DNA of 64,000 nt from Nitrososphaerota archaeon (GTDB taxonomy: Archaea > Thermoproteota > Nitrososphaeria > Nitrososphaerales > Nitrosopumilaceae). The translations under genes and the position numbers were made by a program. Below, one piece after another: positions 7,926 through 16,531 of this stretch. The notes under the pieces were generated by a model, which worked only from the letters and a program-made list of their open reading frames with translations, was not told the origin of the DNA and did no database searches. The stretch is taken from positions 1 through 64,000 of the forward strand of contig JACQCT010000001.1 in the NCBI GenBank assembly GCA_016201435.1, written 5' to 3'. Numbering within the stretch: position 1 is the first letter of the stretch; every line of letters begins with the position of its first letter.

Positions 7926-9866
7926 TTAATGATTGAGTTTATCAAAGCCTAATTCAGATAATTTATTAAGTATTTTTTTGACAGAGCCTTCCAAACTTTC
8001 GTTATCTGTATTAATTATGATCTCAGGGTCAAGGGGCTCTTCATATGGATCCTGTAATCCGGTGAAATTCTTAATTTCGTTATTTCGTGCCTTTTTATAC
8101 ATTCCTTTTACATCTCTTTTCTCGCATATATCCAATGGACATTTCACATACGTCTCTAAGAAATTAGCCCCAATAATTTTACGTGCTGCATCTCTATTTT
8201 CACGAAATGGACTGATTAAAGAAATGGCCACTGGCACATTGTGTTTAACAAGTAATTTAGCTAGGTGAGCAACCTTTCTGTTATGTTCGTCCCTACCTTC
8301 CTTGGAAAAATCCTTTGGGGAGAGCCATTCTCTCAGTTCGTCACCATCAAGAACTGCCAAGTTCGGAACATACTCTTGTAATTTCTTTGCAATTGTAGTC
8401 TTTCCAGCACATGGAAGGCCAGTCATCCATATACTAAAGGCGTTACTTTTTCTGTTATGCACCCAGTTAGAAACATCATCAGACAATTTTCCTTCCATGT
8501 CTTTTGGAACAGGTATATCCATAATGTCTAATATTGTCGGTGCTACATCGTATATACTTAGTCTATCAAGTTTTGTTCTACATTTATTTTTGTTTTTGTT
8601 ATAAAGCATGAACACGCCATCCATCCAATGAACAGAGTCATCTGGGCCGGTATCATTTTCCGAGAGGTAAAGAGAGTTATGCCCTATCGTTCCTGCAGAA
8701 CGCCAAAATAGGTTATCAAAGTACACCATCATATCGGGTTTTGCACCCCTTGCCTCATGGTAAAGAACCTCTGGATAAAATACTCTATTGTCTAATTTTT
8801 CTTCTCGTGGACCACTGATATTCAAAATCTTTGCCTTGAGCTCGTCTCTTACTCTTTCGAATTCATTCAAAGATATTTTTCCGTGTGATTCGCGTCCTTT
8901 TATGTTGAAGAATATTCTTGCGTAGTATCCTCCCCACCCCCAAGCTGTTGTTTTTTCCCAATCAACGTCGCACTTTTCTATCTCAGTAATTGAAGTGGGG
9001 CGCTTCTTTAGCACCAGATAACCCTCTTTTATCAACCACTCGTTAATACAGAAAGCTCCTTTCATGCTAGCTGTTCCATGATCAGATGCAACCAGAACGT
9101 ATGTATCATCATCAATTATTGACAAAAGCTCACCGATTTTTTTATCCAAGTACTTGTAGTATTCTGGTATTACATTTTCATATTTGTTATTTGGTTCATA
9201 GCGTGGGTGTTCCTTATCATAGTATTTCCAGAACATATGATGCAATCTGTCTACACCGATTTCTACAAACATGAAAAAATCCCAATCTTCTTTTATTAGC
9301 ATATGTTTAATTACTTCAAATCTTTTTTCAGCCATTTCATAGAGTGTTTTCAGTATTTCATCTCGATCATCAGTTCTGAATTTGACATCAAACAAATACT
9401 TGCCAACAAGACCTTGGATCTCACTTGAAAGATCAGCTGGATAAGTGAAATCTAGTTTGTCTTTTGGAGTAATAAAACAAGAAACTAGCTTGCCATTAAC
9501 TTGAATTGGCGGATAGGTAGGAGGAACTCCCACTAGACATACCTTCTTGTTTTGTTTTGCCAAGAGATCCCACACCCTAGGTTCCTTTATTGTTTGTGAG
9601 TTTGTAAGCCATCCTTCTGTATATGAAAAACCTTTACGATGACGGAAACCATAAACTCCAAGCATACCAGGACTCTTGCTTGACATCATTACCATCCATG
9701 CTGGCACTGTAATTGGCGGATGACAACTTTCTAGTGTAGTAAATATTCCATTATCCATCATTTTCTTTATGTTAGGTAAATCATTAACAAGCTTTTTGAA
9801 GAGTAAATCTGAAGGAACGGAGTCCAATCCAATTAAAAGTATTTTTGGTTTCTGAGAGTTAGTCAT
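7926..9866 (-). CDS. Alkaline-phosphatase-superfamily hydrolase fused to adenylylsulfate (APS) kinase
   Basis: 646 residues with two domains. Residues 1 to about 455 form an alkaline-phosphatase-superfamily hydrolase: GLDSVPSD, a candidate Thr nucleophile in HPPITVPAW, GVDRLHH, ASDHGTA and IGHNS provide the metal ligands. Residues about 460-646 are a complete CysC-like APS kinase: P-loop GLPCAGKTT, DGDELREWL, and FTGLQDPYEEP near the end. APS kinase phosphorylates APS to PAPS; no sulfate adenylyltransferase is seen in the window, so the kinase may act on another substrate. Neither domain has a signal peptide. First gene of a probable three-gene operon with two PIG-L-type proteins. The fusion suggests coupled synthesis and removal of a sulfo- or phospho-group on a surface molecule (inference). 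Confidence 0.85.
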   Translation of the reverse strand: MTNSQKPKILLIGLDSVPSDLLFKKLVNDLPNIKKMMDNGIFTTLESCHPPITVPAWMVMMSSKSPGMLGVYGFRHRKGFSYTEGWLTNSQTIKEPRVWDLLAKQNKKVCLVGVPPTYPPIQVNGKLVSCFITPKDKLDFTYPADLSSEIQGLVGKYLFDVKFRTDDRDEILKTLYEMAEKRFEVIKHMLIKEDWDFFMFVEIGVDRLHHMFWKYYDKEHPRYEPNNKYENVIPEYYKYLDKKIGELLSIIDDDTYVLVASDHGTASMKGAFCINEWLIKEGYLVLKKRPTSITEIEKCDVDWEKTTAWGWGGYYARIFFNIKGRESHGKISLNEFERVRDELKAKILNISGPREEKLDNRVFYPEVLYHEARGAKPDMMVYFDNLFWRSAGTIGHNSLYLSENDTGPDDSVHWMDGVFMLYNKNKNKCRTKLDRLSIYDVAPTILDIMDIPVPKDMEGKLSDDVSNWVHNRKSNAFSIWMTGLPCAGKTTIAKKLQEYVPNLAVLDGDELREWLSPKDFSKEGRDEHNRKVAHLAKLLVKHNVPVAISLISPFRENRDAARKIIGANFLETYVKCPLDICEKRDVKGMYKKARNNEIKNFTGLQDPYEEPLDPEIIINTDNESLEGSVKKILNKLSELGFDKLNH

Positions 9867-10021
9867 TTAATATTCCTCAAAGAACTCCACATAAAATCGT
9901 GCCGATAGAAAAGTCTGTTTTATTTTGATATGTCATATTATTACAAGAAGTCATGTGAATATATTGTATCAAATCCATAGATAATAAATTTTTGTGTAGA
10001 GAAATTTTTTTCCATAGTAAA

Positions 10022-10039
10022 ATTTCCAAAATTGGAAAT
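10022..10039. promoter_or_regulatory. Operator palindrome ATTTCCA-N4-TGGAAAT
   Basis: Perfect 7-bp arms with a 4-bp spacer. The identical half-sites and spacing recur at 31131-31148 in front of another gene. Located about 60-75 bp upstream of a TATA box. Confidence 0.5.
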
Positions 10040-10065
10040 GTCAACAACAGTGATCATCAAAAAAA

Positions 10066-10083
10066 ATTACCAAAAATGGCAAT
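10066..10083. promoter_or_regulatory. Second, imperfect operator ATTACCA-N4-TGGCAAT
   Basis: Same architecture as 10022-10039 with one changed base per arm. Start-to-start distance 44 bp, about four helical turns, which would put two dimers on one face of the DNA. Confidence 0.4.
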
Positions 10084-10133
10084 AAGAGATAATCAATATA
10101 TAGTTAAGCTCTAGATAGTTGTAATTAATATTC

Positions 10134-10247
10134 ATGACAGACAATGATGATCATAATGAGACAACAAAGCTATTTGAAAACATTTTCTTGTTACATGAAA
10201 ATAATTTTGGTTCGTTCTCAAATTTATTTCATTTGAGGTTCATGTAG
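10134..10247 (+). CDS. Possible 37-residue small ORF
   Basis: ATG 10134 to TAG 10247, beginning MTDNDDHNETTKLFENIF. A TATA-like box at 10095-10103 lies 31-39 bp upstream of the ATG, the spacing expected for a leaderless or nearly leaderless archaeal transcript. It ends 23 bp before the TTG start of the LamG/NHL surface protein, so it may be a leader peptide or simply part of that gene's 5' untranslated region. I see no domain. Confidence 0.3.
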   Translation: MTDNDDHNETTKLFENIFLLHENNFGSFSNLFHLRFM

Positions 10248-10270
10248 TGACTTGCAGGGGGTTGTAACAA

Positions 10271-10633
10271 TTGTTTTACTTTAAAAGAGAAATTATCTCA
10301 CCGTTTAGTAAAAGAAAACTAATCGAATTCTCAAAACTTCGTCCCATTTTCTGTTTTTGGTTGATTGCCATTCTTGTCACATCTATTTTTGTGCCAGGAA
10401 TTTCTTTCTCATCGGAGCATTTTCACGCATATGCAGAGACAACGCCATATAATTTGGAATCTAATTCAACAAGTCCTACGTTGAACAATTCTACAGACAT
10501 AACCAATTCTAGTATCACAAACTCTACAAACGGACTTGAATTAGGTTATTCAAACTCTACAGACATAACCAATTCTAGTATCACAAACTCTACAAACGGA
10601 CTTGAATTAGGTTATTCAAACTCTACAGACTAA
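10271..10633 (+). CDS. N-terminal fragment (signal peptide and repeat linker) of a frameshifted LamG/NHL surface protein
   Basis: 120 residues from a TTG start; a stop lies two codons upstream, so no earlier start exists. A basic N-terminus, a hydrophobic helix (WLIAILVTSIFVPG) and a cleavage-like AYA form a signal peptide. It then enters an Asn/Ser/Thr-rich linker built from a 66-bp tandem repeat and stops at TAA 10631-10633. The next frame is open from about base 10636 and encodes the LamG domain of the following entry, so the two ORFs are one gene split by a frameshift at the end of the repeat. Either a real frameshift, a sequencing error, or programmed shifting. Confidence 0.6.
   Translation: MFYFKREIISPFSKRKLIEFSKLRPIFCFWLIAILVTSIFVPGISFSSEHFHAYAETTPYNLESNSTSPTLNNSTDITNSSITNSTNGLELGYSNSTDITNSSITNSTNGLELGYSNSTD
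10491..10630 (+). repeat. 66-bp tandem repeat, two copies and a partial third
   Basis: Units begin at 10491, 10557 and 10623. Each encodes 22 residues ending in LELGYSNSTD. The third copy breaks off after eight bases, exactly where the reading frame is lost. Confidence 0.88.
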
Positions 10634-10866
10634 ACGGAAACGTTACAATAAGTAACGCCCAAACAAAAATTTCAGAACCTAAATTTGAAGGTTATCTGCA
10701 AGAAGAGGTTAACAATACTAAAAATTTATCACAACTATCAATATCAGCATGGGTAAATCCAGACTTTAGCAAAGGATCTCCTGAATTTACTGTAATTAGC
10801 AAACAAAATGCATTCGTTCTCAGCATAAATAATATTATTCCCCCCACAGAGATTGCAAAGTTCTCA

Positions 10867-13800
10867 GTGTTTAATGGAATAAAATGGTACACCGCACAGT
10901 CTATTAGACAAATACCACAGGAATGGACTCATCTTGCAGGTACATTCAACGGAACATCAGTTTGCATTTATGTAAACGGAAAAATTGAACAATGCGACAC
11001 CTTACCGGAGACATTCATCTCAATACGCGGAAATCTTACTACTACCAAACTAAGTAATTTGACTTCTGATTCTGATGTAGTAATAGGTGCTTACGTTAAC
11101 GGTCTACGTGACAAGGTTAGTAACCAGTTTAATGGTCTAATTGATAATGTCGAACTGTATAATTCATTTTTGCAACTATCTCAGATAGATGAAATATATA
11201 ATAAGAACACACCAAAGTACCAAGTCGTTGCATTACCAAATGCTACAATTCCAATATTTGTGAATTCAACGTCTCAGTCAAATGGAACAAGATTCTCTGA
11301 TGAAACAACTGACGACGGTTTGAATTTTACAATTCAACATAATGAAATTGAGATCAATAAACCAGTTACGTGGATAGCAAATGTTACTTTGGATAATGAA
11401 AAAGAAGGCATTAAAGTTGAGCTTCCCGCTGATGTAAGGATCCTCGATGTAAATGCATCTATGGATGAGATCAATTCCTCAAAAAAGATTTCAATAATTC
11501 CAACATCTTCTAACGAGTCAATCCCACTGGTGTCGTTAGGTAAAGTACCTAATATAACAGAAAAGGACGGACCCACGAAATTCCTCATGATAAATGAAAC
11601 TGCAAAACAGTACCAGATAGAATTTCAGACGACACCTCCATACGTAATAGAGCAAAATCAGTCCACTCCAGAATCATATCTTAAGAAGGTTACAGTAATG
11701 GAAGACTCCCCACTGAATTATACAAACATCAAATCTTATTCTGAAATACCAGAAGAATTAGTTGCAAAAGGACTCAAATTCAGATTATACTGGTTACAAA
11801 ATGATACCTATCTTGACGTTACGAACGACACAAGATTTCACGTACAACTTACCGATACGAATAACAACTTGATTCCTAATCGTATCGAATGGATAGTTCC
11901 GCATCTCTCCCAACAGCAATTCTTGATACTTAGCTCGCTACCCGCACCAGATGCGACATTCCATGGTCCATCAGGGATAGCACTGGATAGTTCTGGAAAC
12001 ATTTACCTTGCAGACAGAGCAAATAATCGAATTGAAATATTTAACTCATCTGAAGTTTTTGTCAGACAATTTGGCGTAGCAGGATTTGATCCAGATGGAC
12101 CTGGGCCACTGCAAGCTCCCCCTGGAACTTTCAACAATCCAACTGGAATAGCAGTTGATAAATTTGGCAACATCTATGTTTCAGATTCCGGAAATAATCG
12201 TGTAGAGGTCTTTAACTCAACAGGAACATTCAAGGGACAAATTGGACGGTATGGTATAGACCCAGATGGCGCAGGGCCACTGCAAGCTCCAAATGGTACA
12301 TTTTACGACCCAATCGGAATTACAATAAACAAATTTGGAAATTTGTTTGTAGCAGATTCTGGCAATAATCGCATAGAGGTGTTTAATTTGTTAGGTGGAT
12401 TCAAGTCTGCGTTTGGCACTTTTGGTATAGATCCAGATGGACCTGGGCCACTGCAAGCTCCAAATGGAACATTCAACGATCCGTCCGGTGTAGCAGTAGA
12501 CAGCTCACTCAATGTCTATGTTACAGATTCTGGCAATAATCGCATAGAGGTGTTTAATTTGTTAGGTGGATTCAAGTCTGCATTTGGCACTTTTGGTATA
12601 GATCCAGATGGACCTGGGCCACTGCAAGCTCCAAATGGCACATTCAACGATCCAGCTGGAATAGCAGTTGATGATTCCGGAAATACATATGTTGTTGACA
12701 AGGGCAATAGTAGAATCGAAGTATTTGATTCAACAGGGGTATTCAAGAAACAAATTGGGAAATTTGGTATAGATCCAGATGGACCTGGGCCACTGCAAGC
12801 TCCAATTAGTACTCTTTACAATCCAACTAGTGTAGCAGTAGACAGCTCACTCAATGTCTATGTTGCAGATGCAAATAATGATCGTACAGAAGTATTTGAT
12901 TCAACAGGAACATTCGAGTCTACGTTTGGTACCTTTGGTATAAGTCCTGATGCCCCTATCCCATTACCGCCTCCTGCAGGAATTGCGGTTAACGATTTGG
13001 GTGACATCTATGTTGCAGACTCTGGAAGTAACATCATTGATAAATTTAATACCACTGGAATATTCACATCAAAGTTTGGTTCCTTTGGATTTGATCCAGA
13101 TGGACCTGGTTCTCATCTAGCACCAGATGGAACCTTTAACACACCTACAAATATAGCTGACGATAGTTTAGGTAATACCTATGTTACCGATTCTAAAAAC
13201 AACAGAATTGAAGTATTTAGTCCCTCAGGAGTTTTCGTCAGACAGTTTGGCACTTTTGGTATAGATCCAGATGGACCTGGGCCACTGCAAGCTCCAAATG
13301 GCACTCTTTCCTATCCATCTGGCGTATCAGTTGACAGCTCATTCAATGTCTATGTTGCCGATTCTAAAAACAACAGAATTGAAGTATTTAGTCCCTCAGG
13401 AGTTTTTGTCAGACAGTTTGGCACTTTTGGTATAGATCCAGATGGACCCGGTCCACTGCAAGCTCCAAATGGAACATTCAACGATCCAGCTGGAATAGCA
13501 GTTGATGATTCCGGAAATACATATGTTGTTGACTCGGGTAATTATCGAATAGAGATATTTGATTCAACAGGAACATTCAAGAGACAAATTGGACAGTATG
13601 GTATAGACCCAGATGGCGCAGGGCCACTGCAAGCTCCAAATGGTACATTCTATAAACCCTTGAACATTGCATTAGATCACTCAAATAACATTTATGTCGT
13701 GGACTCTGTCAACAGCCAAATCGAAATCTTTGATTCAGCAGGTTCCTTCAAGAAAGCATTTGGTAGCTCTTTAATATTCAAAGCCCCAACAGGCGTAGCC

Positions 13801-15309
13801 GTTGATGACTTTGGAAATATCTATGTTTCTGATAACGGTAATACACGAATTCAAAAATTCGATCCATCAGAAAGATTGTTATTTGCTATAGAAACTCTCA
13901 GAGCTGGTGGCACTGGCAAAGCAGTTTTTTCATCAGATGTAACTGTAGGATTGACTTTGCCATCAACTGTATCTGGTACAGTATTATTTACAAACTCTAC
14001 TGCCAGTACGAACACTGGAAATTCTAATACAGTCTTTAGGCTACTTCAAGTTACAGACATATCTGTTAGCAACGGCGCTTCCTGTTTGCTTGGTTGTACC
14101 GTAACCTTCAAAGCTAACCAAACTGTGTTAAATGCAGCAGGATTAATTCCTCAAGACTTTAAAATATTGCACGATCAGAACAATGATAACGATTTCAAGG
14201 ATGTTGGAGAGCAGCTCACTACAACGATAACACATGGGCCCTCAGGAATTTATACAGCAACTGCCACGACAAACTCTAATTCCAATTTTGCAATTGGCAT
14301 GAATTCTACAGTTCCAGTTTTAATATCACTTGATGAAACAATGTCAGTTTCAGATGCAGTTACTACAGCAAAATCTTTAGGACATTCCACATCACTTGAT
14401 GAAACAATGTCAGTTTCAGATGCAGTTACTACAGCAAAATCTTTAGGACATTCCACATCACTTGATGAAACAATGTCAGTTTCAGATGCAGTTACTACAG
14501 CAAAATCTTTAGGACCATCTACGTCACTTCTTAGGTTTGGACATGATGTAGTGCATGTAACACCTCCTTCTATTGATTCCATTACAGTATTCCCAATATT
14601 AGAAGGAAATGAGATTGGATTTGGTGGGAAGTTATTATCATCAAACACAACTGCAGTATTTGAAACTGGCAACTCAGTAAGATTTAGATTGCTTTTAGAA
14701 GAGGATAAAGGAGCAGAAACAATTTCACATGTTGCACTTTACACAAACATACGTGGAAATTCAAGTGGAATTTATGATAGTGATACTCATGTCACATATG
14801 AAAAATTCCAATCAAATGAGATAATAGATCCTCATGGGTTTTTCTCAAAAGTTAACATCTCTACCGTACAAATTGATGCCACAATATTACAAGTCAATTT
14901 TGATATCACTCTTGCAAAAGAAATGAAAAAAACGGATGTAATAGCTAGAGTTTGGACTCTTTTTGGTGATTCATATGATACAAGGATAATCAATGCATTA
15001 GCAGTGAAACCTGCAGCCGAACCAACATTAACAACAAGTGAAACTTCTACTAACCTCTCCGAAATAAAAGATAATGCAAAGAGGTGGGCTCTTGGACAGG
15101 CAAGCGAAGCGGACTTTGCAAAGAATATTTATGTTTTGATCGATAAAGGACTCATAAAAGAAACACAGACTATTAGCACGTCAGATCACATACCTAGCTG
15201 GGTCAAAAACAATGCCAAGTGGTGGGCTGATGAAAAAACCTCAGATGATGAATTTATGCTGGCAATCCAGTGGCTAATTGACCATGGAGTTATAACAATT
15301 TCACAATAG
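10867..15309 (+). CDS. LamG plus NHL-repeat surface protein with W-rich C-terminal repeats (main body of a frameshifted gene)
   Basis: 1480 residues from a GTG, but the frame is open back to about 10636 and that stretch completes the LamG fold (LSISAWVNPDF, then EWTHLAGTF and YVNGKI), so the real protein continues from the upstream fragment. After LamG comes a linker domain, then about twelve NHL-type six-bladed-propeller repeats of about 47 residues with the core GIAVDxxGNxYVxDSGNNRIEVF and a GIDPDGPGPLQAP insert. Three identical 22-residue repeats (SLDETMSVSDAV...) follow at 14326-14523. The C-terminus holds two copies of a motif common in thaumarchaeal secreted proteins (KDNAKRWALG; WVKNNAKWWADE). 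Extracellular; carbohydrate or protein binding is likely. NHL units share near-identical DNA, so recombination between them is expected. Confidence 0.8.
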   Translation: MFNGIKWYTAQSIRQIPQEWTHLAGTFNGTSVCIYVNGKIEQCDTLPETFISIRGNLTTTKLSNLTSDSDVVIGAYVNGLRDKVSNQFNGLIDNVELYNSFLQLSQIDEIYNKNTPKYQVVALPNATIPIFVNSTSQSNGTRFSDETTDDGLNFTIQHNEIEINKPVTWIANVTLDNEKEGIKVELPADVRILDVNASMDEINSSKKISIIPTSSNESIPLVSLGKVPNITEKDGPTKFLMINETAKQYQIEFQTTPPYVIEQNQSTPESYLKKVTVMEDSPLNYTNIKSYSEIPEELVAKGLKFRLYWLQNDTYLDVTNDTRFHVQLTDTNNNLIPNRIEWIVPHLSQQQFLILSSLPAPDATFHGPSGIALDSSGNIYLADRANNRIEIFNSSEVFVRQFGVAGFDPDGPGPLQAPPGTFNNPTGIAVDKFGNIYVSDSGNNRVEVFNSTGTFKGQIGRYGIDPDGAGPLQAPNGTFYDPIGITINKFGNLFVADSGNNRIEVFNLLGGFKSAFGTFGIDPDGPGPLQAPNGTFNDPSGVAVDSSLNVYVTDSGNNRIEVFNLLGGFKSAFGTFGIDPDGPGPLQAPNGTFNDPAGIAVDDSGNTYVVDKGNSRIEVFDSTGVFKKQIGKFGIDPDGPGPLQAPISTLYNPTSVAVDSSLNVYVADANNDRTEVFDSTGTFESTFGTFGISPDAPIPLPPPAGIAVNDLGDIYVADSGSNIIDKFNTTGIFTSKFGSFGFDPDGPGSHLAPDGTFNTPTNIADDSLGNTYVTDSKNNRIEVFSPSGVFVRQFGTFGIDPDGPGPLQAPNGTLSYPSGVSVDSSFNVYVADSKNNRIEVFSPSGVFVRQFGTFGIDPDGPGPLQAPNGTFNDPAGIAVDDSGNTYVVDSGNYRIEIFDSTGTFKRQIGQYGIDPDGAGPLQAPNGTFYKPLNIALDHSNNIYVVDSVNSQIEIFDSAGSFKKAFGSSLIFKAPTGVAVDDFGNIYVSDNGNTRIQKFDPSERLLFAIETLRAGGTGKAVFSSDVTVGLTLPSTVSGTVLFTNSTASTNTGNSNTVFRLLQVTDISVSNGASCLLGCTVTFKANQTVLNAAGLIPQDFKILHDQNNDNDFKDVGEQLTTTITHGPSGIYTATATTNSNSNFAIGMNSTVPVLISLDETMSVSDAVTTAKSLGHSTSLDETMSVSDAVTTAKSLGHSTSLDETMSVSDAVTTAKSLGPSTSLLRFGHDVVHVTPPSIDSITVFPILEGNEIGFGGKLLSSNTTAVFETGNSVRFRLLLEEDKGAETISHVALYTNIRGNSSGIYDSDTHVTYEKFQSNEIIDPHGFFSKVNISTVQIDATILQVNFDITLAKEMKKTDVIARVWTLFGDSYDTRIINALAVKPAAEPTLTTSETSTNLSEIKDNAKRWALGQASEADFAKNIYVLIDKGLIKETQTISTSDHIPSWVKNNAKWWADEKTSDDEFMLAIQWLIDHGVITISQ
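14326..14523 (+). repeat. 66-bp tandem repeat, three copies
   Basis: Units start at 14326, 14392 and 14458; the first two are identical and the third differs only near its end. They encode the repeated DETMSVSDAVTTAKSLG segment of the surface protein. Confidence 0.9.
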
Positions 15310-15424
15310 TTTGTCTTACCCATTATGTTAACAATACTAAAATTTTCAGATTAAACTAAACCACTAAATCTTACACTATTCTCATAACACAATTTTTTTA
15401 TTCTAATTAGATAGCTAAGAATCA

Positions 15425-16447
15425 TTGGTTGTTACTTACAAGGATGCAGGAATTGATATTAGAAAAATAAAACAAAGTCAGGCAACAATTGGCAGATTGA
15501 TTGCATCTACACATAGACTACAAAAGAGAGTCAAGACATTGTCTGGATTTGGTCATTATGCCGGAATTGTAGAAATGCCGGGAGGAAAACTCTTAGCAAC
15601 TCATACTGATGGTGTAGGCACCAAAGTCATAATATCTCAGATGATGAAAAAATATGATACGATAGGAATCGACTGCGTTGCAATGAATGTGAATGACATC
15701 ATCTGTACCGGAGCTGCTCCAATATCATTTGTTGATTATATTGCAGCAAACAGAAATGAACATGAAATTTTTAAAAAAATTGTTCAGGGTTTAGTAAAGG
15801 GGGCAAAAAAAGCCCAAGTACCAATCGTCGGTGGAGAGACTGCCATAATGCCAGATGTAATAACAGGGAAAGATTTCATGTTTGATCTTGCTGGGATGGT
15901 TGTTGGCATATTAGATAAACGAGATATGATTTTAGGAGACATGATAACGCCGGGCGATATAATTATCGGAGTCAAAAGTAGTGGATTGCATTCTAATGGA
16001 TATTCACTTGCAAGAAAAGTATTACTTTCAAAATATTCTCTCAAGGACAAAATAAAGGGATTAGGAACACTAGGAGATGCACTTTTAGAGCCAACGGAGA
16101 TCTATGTTAATCCTGTACTTGAATCCATAGAAGAATGCGACATACATGGACTTGCACACATAACAGGAGGCTCTTTTACAAAACTATTGAGGTTGAAAAA
16201 AACAGGATACATGATAGACAACATGCCAGAACCTCCAGAGATATTTCAGTTAATTGAGAACGAAGATGTAGAAAAAGAAGAGATGTACAAGACATTTAAC
16301 ATGGGAATCGGATTTTGTCTTATAGCACCAGAAGAAGAAGGAGAATTAATTGAGAATATCTTCAAAAAACATGGTTTGAAAAGTAGGCAGATTGGTAGCA
16401 TAGTAGAAAAAAAGGGAGTCTTTGTAGATTCTCTTAGAATTGCGTGA
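15425..16447 (+). CDS. purM: Phosphoribosylformylglycinamidine cyclo-ligase
   Basis: 340 residues, the normal length. AIR synthetase converts formylglycinamidine ribotide and ATP into aminoimidazole ribotide in purine synthesis, in the cytoplasm as a dimer. The N-terminal YKDAGIDI, THTDGVGTK, CVAMNVNDI and PIVGGETA segments are those of PurM, and GLAHITGGSF marks the C-terminal domain. Translation starts at a TTG; no ATG is available before the conserved region. Stands alone, 84 bp before elp3 on the same strand. No other purine gene is in the window. Confidence 0.95.
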   Translation: MVVTYKDAGIDIRKIKQSQATIGRLIASTHRLQKRVKTLSGFGHYAGIVEMPGGKLLATHTDGVGTKVIISQMMKKYDTIGIDCVAMNVNDIICTGAAPISFVDYIAANRNEHEIFKKIVQGLVKGAKKAQVPIVGGETAIMPDVITGKDFMFDLAGMVVGILDKRDMILGDMITPGDIIIGVKSSGLHSNGYSLARKVLLSKYSLKDKIKGLGTLGDALLEPTEIYVNPVLESIEECDIHGLAHITGGSFTKLLRLKKTGYMIDNMPEPPEIFQLIENEDVEKEEMYKTFNMGIGFCLIAPEEEGELIENIFKKHGLKSRQIGSIVEKKGVFVDSLRIA

Positions 16448-16531
16448 AGAAACCAACCAATGAGATTTGGGTAAAACATACTGAAGACACAAACAATTAG
16501 GATTTAATAACCAATTTTGTTCTTAAAATAG

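Larger units (their letters stand above)
9867..10133. other. Intergenic regulatory region with two palindromic operators and a TATA box
   Basis: Starts upstream of the hydrolase-APS kinase gene and leads rightwards into a promoter. It holds two inverted repeats of the form ATTNCCA-N4-TGGNAAT, 44 bp apart, then a TATA-like AATATATAG at 10095-10103 placed correctly for transcription of the following small frame or the LamG/NHL gene. Confidence 0.55.
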
